In this document: piece after piece, positions 1-9,713 of the stretch
Position numbering within the stretch: position 1 is the first letter of the stretch
How the letters are laid out: each line of letters opens with the position of its first letter
Assembly: GCA_030581615.1 (NCBI GenBank)
Contig: JAKTTT010000038.1
Coordinates: 165,843 to 229,842 of the forward strand
Length of the DNA stretch: 64,000 bases
Origin: Alloascoidea africana
Taxonomy: Eukaryota; Ascomycota; Alloascoideomycetes; Alloascoideales; Alloascoideaceae
Direction of reading: 5' to 3'
Notes under the pieces: model-generated
What the model saw: only the letters and a program-made list of their open reading frames with translations
Told to the model about the DNA's origin: nothing
The model's database searches: none
Position numbers and translations under genes: made by a program

Positions 1-2
1 TC

Positions 3-272
3 GACCGGTGCCTGACCCGCAACGCAGCGCCACATTCGCAGCCGCGCCCTGGGTCCGGGTCCGGGTCCGGGCCCCGGCCGCGGATGGTTGTCTACACCCT
101 GCCCGACCCGCCGCACCCGCGCCCCGACGAAGAGTGCGTGATCTGCCTGGAAGAGCTTGCGCCCGGTGACCCGGTGGCCCGGCTCCAGTGCCTCTGTGTG
201 TACCACGTGACGTGCATCGAGCAGTGGTTCGCCCGAAACGGGTCATGCCCGGTGCACGTGGACGGGTGCTGA
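3..272 (+). CDS. PIB1: C-terminal end of a Pib1/ZNRF-type RING-H2 ubiquitin ligase (5' truncated by window edge)
   Basis: The frame is open from the window edge to the TGA at 270-272, so this is the last ~89 residues of a longer gene and the ATG at 84 need not be the start. A RING-H2 finger is visible: CVIC, then a 14-residue spacer, LQCLCVYH, CIEQWF, and a final pair CPVH in which His replaces the usual last Cys. The ARLQCLCVYH...CIEQWF...SCPVH arrangement is characteristic of yeast Pib1 and animal ZNRF1/2. Pib1 is a FYVE plus RING E3 acting at endosomes and the vacuole; the FYVE part would lie outside the window. Just before the RING is a Gly-Ser/Pro-Arg low-complexity stretch. The segment is strikingly GC-rich (CCG, CGC, GGG codons) compared with all later genes. 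Family assignment is fairly safe; the exact orthologue is inferred from the RING alone. Confidence 0.6.
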   Translation, partial: DRCLTRNAAPHSQPRPGSGSGSGPRPRMVVYTLPDPPHPRPDEECVICLEELAPGDPVARLQCLCVYHVTCIEQWFARNGSCPVHVDGC

Positions 273-338
273 AGTGGGCGGGTAACCTACTGATGTCCTA
301 GGTGTTTGGGAAAACGGCCTGGGATGCTCTACACCAGC

Positions 339-629
339 ATGGAGAACCCTCACGAACAGGTCCAGAACGCGCTGCTTTCGCGGATCATCAACAATACGGT
401 ATGCGGTGGTCTTGATAATGATAATGATCTTGCTATATTATACATATACATGTGCCAACATCTGCTCTAGGAACGACTCAATGAGTCCATACTCGTGCTA
501 AACAAAGCCCTACAGGAGATAAACAGAGACAACATGAACATAGAGCTGCTTGCTCAAATGTGGGAAAATTACCAGCGAAACGCCCAGTTTAACCTTGAAG
601 CAACTGGAAATGTAAAGGAGCCATTATAA
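339..629 (+). CDS. DAD4: DASH/Dam1 complex subunit Dad4, one intron
   Basis: Exons 339..398 and 471..629 join to a 72-residue protein, exactly the length of S. cerevisiae Dad4. It starts [20 protein letters not shown] and ends [14 protein letters not shown], both very close to the known protein. Dad4 is a small helical subunit of the DASH ring that couples kinetochores to spindle microtubules. The intron (399..470) has a GTATGC donor and ends CTCTAG; a possible branch site is TGCCAAC at about 453. An in-frame ATG at 324 would add five residues (MLYTS), but homology favours 339. It is co-oriented with the truncated RING gene and only 66 bp downstream of it. GC content falls from exon 1 to exon 2. 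Confidence 0.95.
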
Positions 630-771
630 ACAAACAATGTCTTTTTCTTCCGTGGTTGCAATCTTAAAACTTCTCAGGTTCTGTTATATAGACAAAAAAA
701 GGATAGATGATCACCATTGTTAGCAAAATACTACTCTAGCTTTGTTTGATTCTGTAAATTCAACTTTGTAG

Positions 772-957
772 TTACTCACCCTGCTGTGTCAAAAGCATGT
801 TGTATCTCTTTTTCAGTGTAACCCGTTGTCGTGAGTACTTGTCATCGGGTGAAAACCTTGCGGGATGGGCAGACTTGGTAATTTTGCCCTCTTCAGTAAT
901 CTTTTTCAGCGTGTATATCCGCTTGCCGTCTTCGCCCAATGTATACATCAAATGCAT
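772..957 (-). CDS. NOP10: H/ACA snoRNP protein Nop10
   Basis: The 61-residue product begins [19 protein letters not shown] and contains [20 protein letters not shown], which is nearly invariant in Nop10. Nop10 is a core protein of box H/ACA snoRNPs with Cbf5, Nhp2 and Gar1, needed for rRNA pseudouridylation and 18S maturation in the nucleolus. The start is placed at the ATG at 957; an upstream in-frame extension lacks an ATG and is not conserved. The C-terminal tail LLTQQGE is slightly longer than the 58-residue S. cerevisiae protein. It is divergent from SWA2, sharing a 194 bp intergenic promoter, and convergent with DAD4. Confidence 0.97.
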   Translation of the reverse strand: MHLMYTLGEDGKRIYTLKKITEEGKITKSAHPARFSPDDKYSRQRVTLKKRYNMLLTQQGE

Positions 958-1151
958 TTTCGCTGTTTGTCTATCCAAAGAGAAATGTTTTTGCTAACGT
1001 ATTCTAACCGAAAGTTGAGAACTGAAGAAATTTTACAACCAACCCAATGTGCGAAAAACGTACACCCATACACCCTCCACCCATCCCTTTTCTTTCTTAA
1101 TGGAAAAAGACCACAACCAAGACTAAGGCGCAAAACAGAAAGCCATATACA

Positions 1152-3479
1152 ATGTCGGGAGGAAAAGCATCTTCTAACGATTCTTTTGCAGATATACTCT
1201 CATTTGCTAGACCTTCTTCCTCCCAATCTGTTCGAAATGGTAATGGTGCCACGAAAAACCTCTCGCTTCTAGAACGTCAGAGATTAGGACATACAGGCAG
1301 TAGTAACAATAGTTCAAGGTCGACCACTCCTGCCTCGGCATTTTCCAACTGGGATGGTCTCGACTTGCTAGATAAAAAGGGTCCCTCTTTTCAAGCGAAT
1401 TCTCCTCCAGTTGGGGGAAGCTCACCACTTGTATCAGGAATCTTAACCCCCAGCCTTATTCCCTCAGGTGATAAAATCTCAAACACAAACGGTTCTTCCT
1501 CAGCTACACCGGAGCCAGCAAAACCAGATGATTTTGAAAATCTATTTGACGTTTTCAACAAGCCTCCGCAACCTCAGCCTAAAGTTGAAGAGTCGGCCTC
1601 AGGCCTGGCTTCAGTTTCATCAATAGAGTCAACTGAGCATAAACCTGTTCTTCCTAAACGACCTGCACCGAGAAAAGCAACCCCTTCTCCACATCCTGAT
1701 CTTCCAAGAACTTCGTCTTCATCCTCATCCTCATCCTCAGCGGAAGCACCAAAAACATATCATAAAGACCATGCAATTGCGGAGCTATTGGACATGGGGT
1801 TCAGCCTTGAGCAGGCACAAGAAGCTCTGTCGCATACCGATGATGGTAGTAATGTAGGACAAGCAATAGACTATATAATGAACAAAGCACACAGAGAAGC
1901 AAAACAAAAAAGAGTTGGTGCAAATCAGAACGTGAGTAGGAAAGCCACCACCAGTGAAGACTCTATGGACGATATCGGAAAGATGGTAAATGAGTTATCT
2001 GGACAATTCATCTCCAAAGCTTCAATGCTATGGTCACAAGGACGCCGCAATTTGCAAAAGACATTGGAGCAGTATAATGCAAAAACCTCTGGTGATGGAT
2101 CTGGTGCTTCGACACCTGCCTGGATGAGAGACCAAGACCTTTATGCGAGACGAGAAGCAAATAGGAGGTTTGATGATGATGCTCATGACATTGACATCCC
2201 TGATCACACTCCTCCATTACCAAGACGAAGAGGAGAGGCAAAAGTTAACGATGGATTGACGAAAGAAGCTATGTTACTGGAGATGAATGGACAACCAGAA
2301 AGAACATCACAAAGACAACAACAGCCACCACCAATTCCAAATGTCTCGAGACCTAGTTCAAGAGCCCAGGCATTCAAAGATTCTGTGCAAAATGAATCTG
2401 ATGTGTATCAATCTCCAGCAAGGAGAAGAAGAGCCCCAGCTCCAGCTCCAAGACCAGTTTCAAAGCCTGCTCCTAAGCCTGCTCCTAAACCACAGTCACT
2501 TAGAGCGCCCATCAACAAACCAAAAGTCGTGGTCGCGAGACCAGCTGTTTCTATATCACCTGCAGCACATGAGAATTTCAACAAAAACCGTACCTTAGGA
2601 GGTGATGCTTTTAAAAGGGGAGACTTTACAGAAGCACACATCTTTTATGAAAAGGCTCTTGTTAACATGCCCCCACAACATCTACTCTCTGTGATCGGTC
2701 TCTCTAACAAATCCGCAGCTCTTTTAAAGTTGGGAAACGCTAAAGATGCTCTGAATGATGCGAATAGGGCTCTTTCAATCATCGGAGAGAGTAAAGGTAT
2801 TGGAGAGGGCGAGATTGAACCTGGCAAGGGCAAGACAGTAAGAGAGTTTTACTTGAAGGCTACGCAAAGGAAAGCTGAGGCTCTCGAGAGCTTGGAAAGA
2901 TATCCTGAGGCGGCATCTACATGGAATGAACTTGTTGAAAATGGCGGTGCGTCAAATGTCGCACTTGAGAGTAAACGACGATGTCTGGCTGCTTCCCAAC
3001 CAGCTCCAGCACCAAAGCCAAAGCCAAGACCACGGCCGTCAGCAGTACAGAATACGATGGTGAATAAGAACGCTAGGAATGGGAAATCAGCGGCGGACCC
3101 AAACAAATCAAATGCAGTTAACAAATTGAGAAAGGAGGCAAAGCTGGCAGAACGAGAAGAAAACGAAAAGTTTGTACTTTTGGACCAGGTCGAAGCGAAA
3201 ATCGAGGCTTGGAAAAAGGGGAAAGAGGACAATCTTCGTGCACTGCTTGCCTCTCTTGATTCAATTCTGGATTCTTCCTATAATTGGAAGAAAATCGGTA
3301 TGGCTGATCTAGTCTTGGACAAAAAAGTGAAGATTAACTATCTCAAAGCGGTGGCGAAAACACATCCAGACAAGATTCCGTCGGGTGCAACCACAGAGCA
3401 GAAAATGGTTGCACAGGCTGTGTTTGTCACGTTGAATGGTGCATGGGACAAATTTAAAGAAATCAACGGCATAAAATAA
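1152..3479 (+). CDS. SWA2: Auxilin-like Swa2: UBA, TPR and J domains
   Basis: The 775-residue intronless product has the domain order of yeast auxilin Swa2. A disordered Ser/Pro-rich N-terminus contains acidic clathrin-binding-type stretches (DDFENLFDVF near residue 130). A UBA domain follows at about 202-245 (ELLDMGFSLEQAQEAL), then TPR repeats at about 472-610, and a C-terminal J domain at about 675-775 with the HPDKIP signature near residue 738. Auxilins recruit Hsp70 (Ssa) through the J domain to uncoat clathrin vesicles; in yeast Swa2 also affects ER inheritance. Pro-Ala-Pro-Lys repeats lie between the UBA and TPR modules. The ATG at 1152 is the first in frame and begins MSGGKASSND. Confidence 0.93.
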   Translation: MSGGKASSNDSFADILSFARPSSSQSVRNGNGATKNLSLLERQRLGHTGSSNNSSRSTTPASAFSNWDGLDLLDKKGPSFQANSPPVGGSSPLVSGILTPSLIPSGDKISNTNGSSSATPEPAKPDDFENLFDVFNKPPQPQPKVEESASGLASVSSIESTEHKPVLPKRPAPRKATPSPHPDLPRTSSSSSSSSSAEAPKTYHKDHAIAELLDMGFSLEQAQEALSHTDDGSNVGQAIDYIMNKAHREAKQKRVGANQNVSRKATTSEDSMDDIGKMVNELSGQFISKASMLWSQGRRNLQKTLEQYNAKTSGDGSGASTPAWMRDQDLYARREANRRFDDDAHDIDIPDHTPPLPRRRGEAKVNDGLTKEAMLLEMNGQPERTSQRQQQPPPIPNVSRPSSRAQAFKDSVQNESDVYQSPARRRRAPAPAPRPVSKPAPKPAPKPQSLRAPINKPKVVVARPAVSISPAAHENFNKNRTLGGDAFKRGDFTEAHIFYEKALVNMPPQHLLSVIGLSNKSAALLKLGNAKDALNDANRALSIIGESKGIGEGEIEPGKGKTVREFYLKATQRKAEALESLERYPEAASTWNELVENGGASNVALESKRRCLAASQPAPAPKPKPRPRPSAVQNTMVNKNARNGKSAADPNKSNAVNKLRKEAKLAEREENEKFVLLDQVEAKIEAWKKGKEDNLRALLASLDSILDSSYNWKKIGMADLVLDKKVKINYLKAVAKTHPDKIPSGATTEQKMVAQAVFVTLNGAWDKFKEINGIK

Positions 3480-5001
3480 GTGAATACGAATAGTCAGTGA
3501 TAATCACTTTCATATACATTTCATTATTCTCTTTGATTGCGGAGAAAATTGAATTTTTAATGGGCAATTGGTAGAATAGATTAGATTGGACGTACACAGA
3601 GACTAACAAAATTGAGCCAAATTTTTTTTCCCCCGTTTTTTGTGTAAACATGACCACTCCAGTTTTCTAGCCGCATATCCAAGCTTTGTTGAAGTGAAAG
3701 TTATGATGGCTTTGGTTTAGAAGATAACTGGAACCGTCAAGTCCCAGATGTTGTGTGATGATTTAGTAGTATATTTCTTTAGCATAGAATCAGTTTTGTG
3801 ATCAGTTAAAACCTAGACATTTTTATTTATAAACTTTTGTTTAAAAAAGCGTATATCATGATGTTCTATCAGTGATTTGATTTTATTCATTAACATCTTG
3901 CTTTCAAACTATCCTCAGAGCAATTCTATATCAGTAAAGAAAATGAGCTTGTGGAGGAGACGAATGGGCTTGATGGGTCAGAAGAGAGAATGGTTTCGTT
4001 ATTCTAAAACATCTGGATAAGGTGGCGGTTGCTAAAAAAACGTTGATCCTGCTATGGATCGCACTATGTGAATTTCCCAATGCTCAGAGCTTGGAATCAT
4101 TTTAAACATTTTGCTATGGAGTGGTTTAAGGTAACTATGTCTAAGTTTTCACAGAACGAGTAATATGCGCCCGCCCAGCGCGGCAAAGCCAGGGATGTTT
4201 GACTTGAAGAAACACAAAATTCTTTAAGAACCAATAAATGGATATTTGCTTTAAGAATCAATAAATGGATATTGCGGACTTGTTTTAACCTTTTTCTGCT
4301 CTTTTGCGCTTGTGCTGAGGTGGGCTTGACAATTGAGAGTGAACTAGATGAGTTTCCCCAATTCCTAAGAAGGGAAGTGTCTCAGTATATAGACTACGAA
4401 AGAGGTCAGTTGCCACCCAACTCTCGTTTCGTCTTCTTCTACCCTACTGCTCTGGTCTACGTGCAACCTGTATGAGACGAAGGTAGTCTGGTCCTTGCTT
4501 GACCACGAACCATGATTCTGCGAGACCGTGGAGGATTCCTAGGCTGGAATGACTGGAAGCGAACGATAAAAACCCCGCTATGTTTTTGAAATGTCCTAAA
4601 AGTAATAGCGCCTAGGCAGCTTTATTTGTAAAGCATCTACATGTAACCTACATTTGAGTGCATTCTCAGACCTTTAAAAGACCAATTTATGAGTTTCGAC
4701 ACTTGTACTCTTATGAAAACCGTTTGAATAAGATTATTAGCAATATCATTTTGTTGACAATATATATAGCTATCGATGCGACCGTATACTGTGTTAGTGC
4801 TAGATAATATCATTTGCTAAAAAGAAACTGGAAATAGTTTGAGCATCAATGTTACGTGAAAGGATTAGAACTCAGTTTTGGCCCAGCCTGGGGCCATTAT
4901 GTGTTTCTCGGGAGATAAGTTTTAGGCGGCAAAGCTCTTATGAGCCCAGTAGCAGTTAAAACTTTTAGCAATTGACATTGTCTCAACACTACTTGTCAAC
5001 C
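3480..5001. other. Intergenic region between convergent SWA2 and the F-box gene
   Basis: About 1.5 kb with no convincing gene. It contains one tandem repeat (4222-4274). A short open stretch at 4272-4475 lacks an ATG start and has no recognisable similarity, although its start looks like a hydrophobic signal segment (NLFLLFCACAEVGL). I see no tRNA or known ncRNA signature. Confidence 0.6.
4222..4274. repeat. Two-copy 26-27 nt tandem repeat
   Basis: The unit CTTTAAGAACCAATAAATGG plus ATATTTG is followed immediately by a second copy with one C-to-T change and one T fewer. It lies in intergenic DNA between SWA2 and the F-box gene. Confidence 0.85.
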
Positions 5002-6780
5002 TCAGCAATCTGTATCATCATTATTGTCTTTCTCCGTACTTTCCGTCTTCATCCTGATTCGAGTCATTCTTGACTTAAGATCACTGCACTTCTCTGGCAA
5101 ACGCAAAATTGTCGTCAGAGCCATTGACCTCCATTCCTGGAGATTAATTTCCGATTTTCCACGTTTTTCTTTACCAAGTTTTCCCTTTTTTGCTTTTCCA
5201 GAAAGTTGCGTATATTCAGGGAGGATTAGGTTATTCCACCCATAACAAAAGTATTGTATAGTCTCATCGCCCAGAGCAATAGCCCCAGCATATGACTCAG
5301 GATTGTCGTTCAGTCTAACATAATTTTCTCCATCTTCGTCTTTGGCCCAACTATTTGGGAAAAAACTATAATATTGCTCTGAAATATTTGGGCCGGAGAA
5401 TAGATGAATTTTGGTACCAGTGAGGATATCATACACAACTATGCGCTTACCTCCTAAACAACAAAAGCCTACCAAAACAACCAGAGAGTTGTTTACAATG
5501 TTGAAACCGTCGTAGGACAGAACAGCTAGATCATCAGCATCCCAAATAACATTTCTAATGATGGCTGTCGGCTTCAGCCATTCGTCATCTGAGTGCTGAC
5601 GGATATCAAATACAACGATTTCACCAGTCTGAACCTGCACAGTGGCCAAACAGGCACCTCCCCCAATGAGTGATTTATTGTATGTCAGGAGTGACGTTTC
5701 ATCAATTGAGCTCTTGAGAATGCACTGTTCGTTTGCCTTACCTAGCGCGACATCAAGCTTTAGAGTCTGTGAAGGCCATTTGGATAACCCCTCTTGGCTT
5801 TGGTTCATGTCATAACGAACAATCTCATTGCCCTTCCCTATTATACAATATCCTGCAGCAAAGTCTACCTTGAAGATGATACCCCCATCTGAGATGATAT
5901 AAGAAGCTGGCCAAATGCCTCTGGAGATCGCTAATATGAACTCGTCACTATGCGGAGCTTTATAATACAAACTTCCTAATCGATCTTTGACCACAATAGA
6001 GCCCTTAAAGTCTGCAAAAATATGGGTCACAACAACACCACTTGATTGAAGTTTCCACTCCGCAACCATTTTCTTGCGTCTGATATTCCAAGCTTGTACC
6101 TTACCCCAGCATCCAGTATAAAGCGAAATTTGGTCGTTGTCGATATTTTGCTTGTTGAGGCATAGAGTAAAAAAAGATATACTAGGGAGTAAGAGTTCCC
6201 TTAACGGCCAACGTGTGGATTTGGCCAAAAGGAGTGAATCTGGATCAATTGTGTGGTAAGCAAATGCGATGGAATTGGGTGGAATGGCGGTACAGACCCT
6301 TTGGAAAGATAATAAACGCACACATAAAGGAGACTTGTCCTTATGTAGTTGAAAAATGCCAATCTTATCCGGAATGTCTGAAAATGTCACCATGCAATCA
6401 TTTTTGAAGTCTGACTCGAGGTTGTCAATAGTTCCATCATTATCGATCCTTGTGTGTGAAGTGAGTAGTTGTTCTTTACTCCACCTTCGAAGACGAAACT
6501 TCCTGTAGAGGTACTCCTCTCTCCAGCATATACTTTTCGAAACGCTTGGAAAAGACTTGGTGCCAAATTCGTTAACAAAAAGCTCTTCCCAAGTAGCTTC
6601 GTTATGAACTATTCTTTTCCACCTTCTGCAAACAGAACCTGCTTGATGGAACCTTCCCGGATCCAAATAGCCAAAGATCCGTACCAGTAGTTCATCGGGT
6701 AAAGCATTGATATCTGTCATTTGTGAATTACTTTTGCCATCAATTTGACTTGACTTAGGACCGTCTTGAATTAACATCAT
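5002..6780 (-). CDS. F-box protein with beta-propeller-like body, Ufo1-like
   Basis: The 592-residue product carries an F-box at about residues 21-67 (INALPDELLVRIFGYLDPGR ... CRRWKRIV ... TWEELF). It continues like yeast Ufo1 (FPSVSKS, LYRKFRLRRWSKEQL, TRIDNDGTIDN). The remainder has spaced hydrophobic and Asp-containing strands consistent with a WD-type propeller. Ufo1 is a substrate receptor of SCF ubiquitin ligases (Ho endonuclease, Rad30). The C-terminus is a short basic then acidic tail, and the ubiquitin-interacting motifs of S. cerevisiae Ufo1 are not visible, so orthology is tentative. A TATATAAG box (plus-strand 6833-6840) lies about 53 bp upstream of the ATG at 6780. A decayed relative lies at 12300-12850. 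Confidence 0.6.
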   Translation of the reverse strand: MMLIQDGPKSSQIDGKSNSQMTDINALPDELLVRIFGYLDPGRFHQAGSVCRRWKRIVHNEATWEELFVNEFGTKSFPSVSKSICWREEYLYRKFRLRRWSKEQLLTSHTRIDNDGTIDNLESDFKNDCMVTFSDIPDKIGIFQLHKDKSPLCVRLLSFQRVCTAIPPNSIAFAYHTIDPDSLLLAKSTRWPLRELLLPSISFFTLCLNKQNIDNDQISLYTGCWGKVQAWNIRRKKMVAEWKLQSSGVVVTHIFADFKGSIVVKDRLGSLYYKAPHSDEFILAISRGIWPASYIISDGGIIFKVDFAAGYCIIGKGNEIVRYDMNQSQEGLSKWPSQTLKLDVALGKANEQCILKSSIDETSLLTYNKSLIGGGACLATVQVQTGEIVVFDIRQHSDDEWLKPTAIIRNVIWDADDLAVLSYDGFNIVNNSLVVLVGFCCLGGKRIVVYDILTGTKIHLFSGPNISEQYYSFFPNSWAKDEDGENYVRLNDNPESYAGAIALGDETIQYFCYGWNNLILPEYTQLSGKAKKGKLGKEKRGKSEINLQEWRSMALTTILRLPEKCSDLKSRMTRIRMKTESTEKDNNDDTDC

Positions 6781-6832
6781 TGAAGAACAGTCTGTGAAGT
6801 GGTCAAGTGTTGCTTACTCTTAGTCAAGTTGT

Positions 6833-6840
6833 CTTATATA
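6833..6840 (-). promoter_or_regulatory. TATA box of the F-box gene
   Basis: TATATAAG on the minus strand, about 53 bp upstream of the ATG at 6780. Confidence 0.4.
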
Positions 6841-7493
6841 GCAATGTACTCCGAACATGATTGCTTCCAACAGGGCTGTCCTAAGACGCTGGTCTGGATG
6901 AGAGCTAAACCATATTGATAAAACCAGAATGTCCAGTGCATATTGTTGGTCATCAAAAATTACTGCTAATGCTACATTCTAATCACCACATTCCAAGGAA
7001 AGATTGAAATTTGTACAGTTGGCTTTCATCATGGTTATATTGGGGTTTCCATGATGGTCTTTGCCCCTGTCAGTATAGCATTTGGCTGTTCCTCGGGTTA
7101 GGCTCTAGTATCTGCTGGTGGATGCCTTCAGCTGTCAATCTTGCTTAGGAGATACTACTTTGATTTTACTCGATATGATTCGGGGGACAGAGCCAGAGAA
7201 CCAGCTTTAAACTGTTAGAGACTCTTTTTTTTTCTACTATTGTTTTAAGATATTGAGAGTTGCAGTGTCTGTAAGCACAAGGAGGAACTGACAAACGCAA
7301 GGCAAAACGCTGAGATGCCACAAAAAGACAGACAAAAACGAGCTTGATTGCTAGAACATCGACTATAAAGAAACCTAATGGGCTATCTAACCCTCAAACA
7401 AGAGGAACAGACTCTACCAGTTAGAATCAAACAGCCAGTTATCCAGGAACCAAAGTAATGGCAAGGCCTATAGCAGCAAACATTGACACACTA

Positions 7494-8148
7494 GCATCCA
7501 AGCCAAAATGGTCAGCCGCGCATACTGGCATGCTCCACAATGCTGAGTCTATAATCTTTCATGTTTTGGTCACGCATTACTGTTTGCTCTGAGTTCAATT
7601 TTAGATGCTGCCAAATACCCTCTATTGAATCAGGATCCGGATATTGAGGGGACCACGCTTAAACCTCAATATGATGCTATTGTTCAATGAGTGTTTTGCT
7701 GGAACATTACATCTGCACTTGTTCCCCTGTTTCACCAATGATCTGAGAATGCTTCCTCGAGAACTTGTGATTAACTAGTTATTTTGAACCTAGTCTTGAA
7801 ATTTAGTAGGATACACAGGTCCATGCCATCTCAAAAAACCGTACTTCAATGTTCCTTGGATCTATTTTGTACTCTGTTATTCTCATAACTAGTTTCAACG
7901 AAGACTGTTCAGCTTTGCAACATTATTTAGACCTCAACGTTTAAAAGATTTTCTCTTACTCCTCTATACAATTCTTTATCACTTCTACTGGTCAGAATGC
8001 TTTGCGCTTGTCCATCATTTTCCGCTCTTCCCGAATCAATGAAACCAGTTCTATAGAAGAGCACTGATGACCCTTTGATGGTCTTTGCAATCCTTGAATC
8101 TGAATTTCTTCCTACTCTAGGAATTATTACTTTGTAATAGGCATACAT
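7494..8148 (-). pseudogene. Tc1/mariner-like transposase relic
   Basis: Three minus-strand blocks in the right order resemble a Tc1/mariner (IS630 superfamily) transposase. 7927-8148 encodes an HTH-like stretch (RIAKTIKGSS, then RTGFIDSG, then LTSRSDKELYRGVRENLLNV). About 7690-7712 reads MFQQNTH, matching the FQQDNA(x)H block around the second catalytic Asp, with that Asp lost. 7600-7640 reads SPQYPDPDSIEGIWQHLK, matching the SPDLNPIExxWxxLK block of the third acidic residue. 7494-7540 reads SMPVCAADHFGLDAS, matching the conserved SMPxRCxAVIxAxGxxT end. Frames change and stops intervene between blocks. The region of the first catalytic Asp is missing or unrecognisable, and I found no convincing terminal inverted repeats. 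The blocks are seen directly; the family call is by motif recognition. Confidence 0.55.
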
Positions 8149-8459
8149 ATACTTTTAGGGCATTTCCCTCTTGTTCCCCTCCTCTTTAAATGTCAAGTAA
8201 TTATTGCACTCTTTAACAAAATGGGAAATCATTTTGGGAATAACATATCTACAAAATAAAAGTCACATGTGAGCGGCCATCTACAGCCTTTCACAGTTCA
8301 AGTATTTATTTAGGATGCATACCACATAAAGGTTTAAGTTATAGTAGAAAATTGGTTTAACGAATTGTTTAAATTGAGGAAACCAACTTGATCTAAAATC
8401 ATCGAAACCCACTAGACTGTAGAAACAAAAAATCCCGGTTAAAATAAATCACTGTATCA

Positions 8460-8474
8460 GTGTGTGTGTGTGTA
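8460..8474. repeat. (TG)n microsatellite
   Basis: A short uninterrupted TG run inside AT-rich intergenic DNA. Confidence 0.8.
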
Positions 8475-9319
8475 TCGTCTTTTGTATTATAGTCCTATAT
8501 TCTAACATGTTCGGCCGATTGTATCAGTGTATATAATTCCCAACCAGGGAGGGATCAATCAATGGAACTTTTGGGAATTTCAAAATAAGACATTGTTTGT
8601 TTATGTCGGAAACCATATCCTAAAGGATATCCAAATGCTTGGTAATTTTCGGAACACACTCTCACTCACTCAATCACTCATTAATTCCTAAAAAAAAATA
8701 ATTTAGCTATTGTTGCACTTTCCTTTTCCTGACTCCAAAGCCAAAAACTCAATTCCACCGGCGGGACAAACAAACATTTTTTTTGTTAAAAAAAGGGTCT
8801 ACATTTATAATGCAGGTGTAAGTCTGTTACGGTTCTAATTCAAAATCAAACTCAAAATTTAAAATCCTAAAAATAAATCAAACTTTATTCTGGACCAGAC
8901 ACATTAACTAGATGTAGGTCAAAGACTAGCTAGCACCCATCCAGACCCACCCATCTAACACTATACATATACAACTTTCATAATTTGTACCTCCTACTTT
9001 AGCAATGAAATAATTATTTTTTGATAAATTGTGATGGTTAATTCTTGGTTCTGGATAGATAAACATAAAACATCATGTTGAGAATCCCTCTCTTGTAGAT
9101 TTTTTTTCGAAACTGGCAACTCCAAGGCATAAGAAAAACTTATTTTAAAGTTTCCTTAGAAATTGTCAGTCAAGGGAAAAAAAACTTTAGAAACAAGGGC
9201 TCAATTCGAATTCAAAGGAATTACAAAGGAAAGGTTTAAGTCTTTGTTTTTTGCGAATATATAAGGAGCACCTTTTCCCCTTCAAGTGAAGACCAAGCAC
9301 AGCTTAGACTGTCTTTTTG

Positions 9320-9352
9320 TTAGGACTCGGGTGGCATCCACCCCGGGTCCTA
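9320..9352. repeat. GC-rich imperfect inverted repeat (hairpin)
   Basis: AGGACTCGGGTGG and CACCCCGGGTCCT are near-perfect inverted arms around a short ATC-containing loop, in otherwise AT-rich DNA and about 60 bp downstream of a TATATAAGG box. It could be an LTR fragment or a transcript end, but no LTR ends or target duplication could be shown. Confidence 0.5.
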
Positions 9353-9713
9353 TCGTTGTATATTTTTACTTGGGAATACGAATCACAACAGATAGCATCC
9401 TCCTATACAATGGAGCTTTAAGCAGTGGACGTTAGCATTCAATCGAAGAAAAATACATTAAAAAGATAAAAATCACTTTCAGAAATGGCTCAAGTGCGGT
9501 AGCAAATTGGGAAGCAAATTGGATAGCAAATATCATGAATAAATCAAGAGAAGCAAACAAGCAAATACAGTTAAAAGCAGAAGTTGTATCGGAAATCCTA
9601 AACGCAAAGGAAAACCCATTTAAATCAGCAATGTCAAGTTTTGAAAACCAGGGGTTTTGAATCAGAAGCTATCAGTGATATCACAGAATGCCAGTGTCGC
9701 ACAAGTAAAAGGA

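Larger units (their letters stand above)
8149..9713. other. AT-rich gene-poor stretch with simple repeats
   Basis: No gene is supported. It contains a (TG)n microsatellite near 8460-8474, flanked by a TGTATCAGTGT direct repeat (about 8454 and 8521). Other features are CACT-rich simple sequence near 8660-8685, a TATATAAGG box at about 9258 and a strong hairpin at 9320-9352. It lies between two pseudogenes. Confidence 0.6.

Noticed and set aside
772-978. Seven-residue N-terminal extension of NOP10
   Set aside because: No ATG precedes the conserved MHLMYTLG start at 957 in that frame; the extension would need a non-ATG codon.
4470-4640. Possible tRNA or structured RNA near CCTAGGC repeats
   Set aside because: No A/B boxes in proper spacing and no cloverleaf could be drawn.
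9030-9390. Solo LTR with TGTGAT...ATCACA or TGTTG...CAACA ends
   Set aside because: Candidate ends lack a matching 5 bp target duplication and no second copy is in the window.
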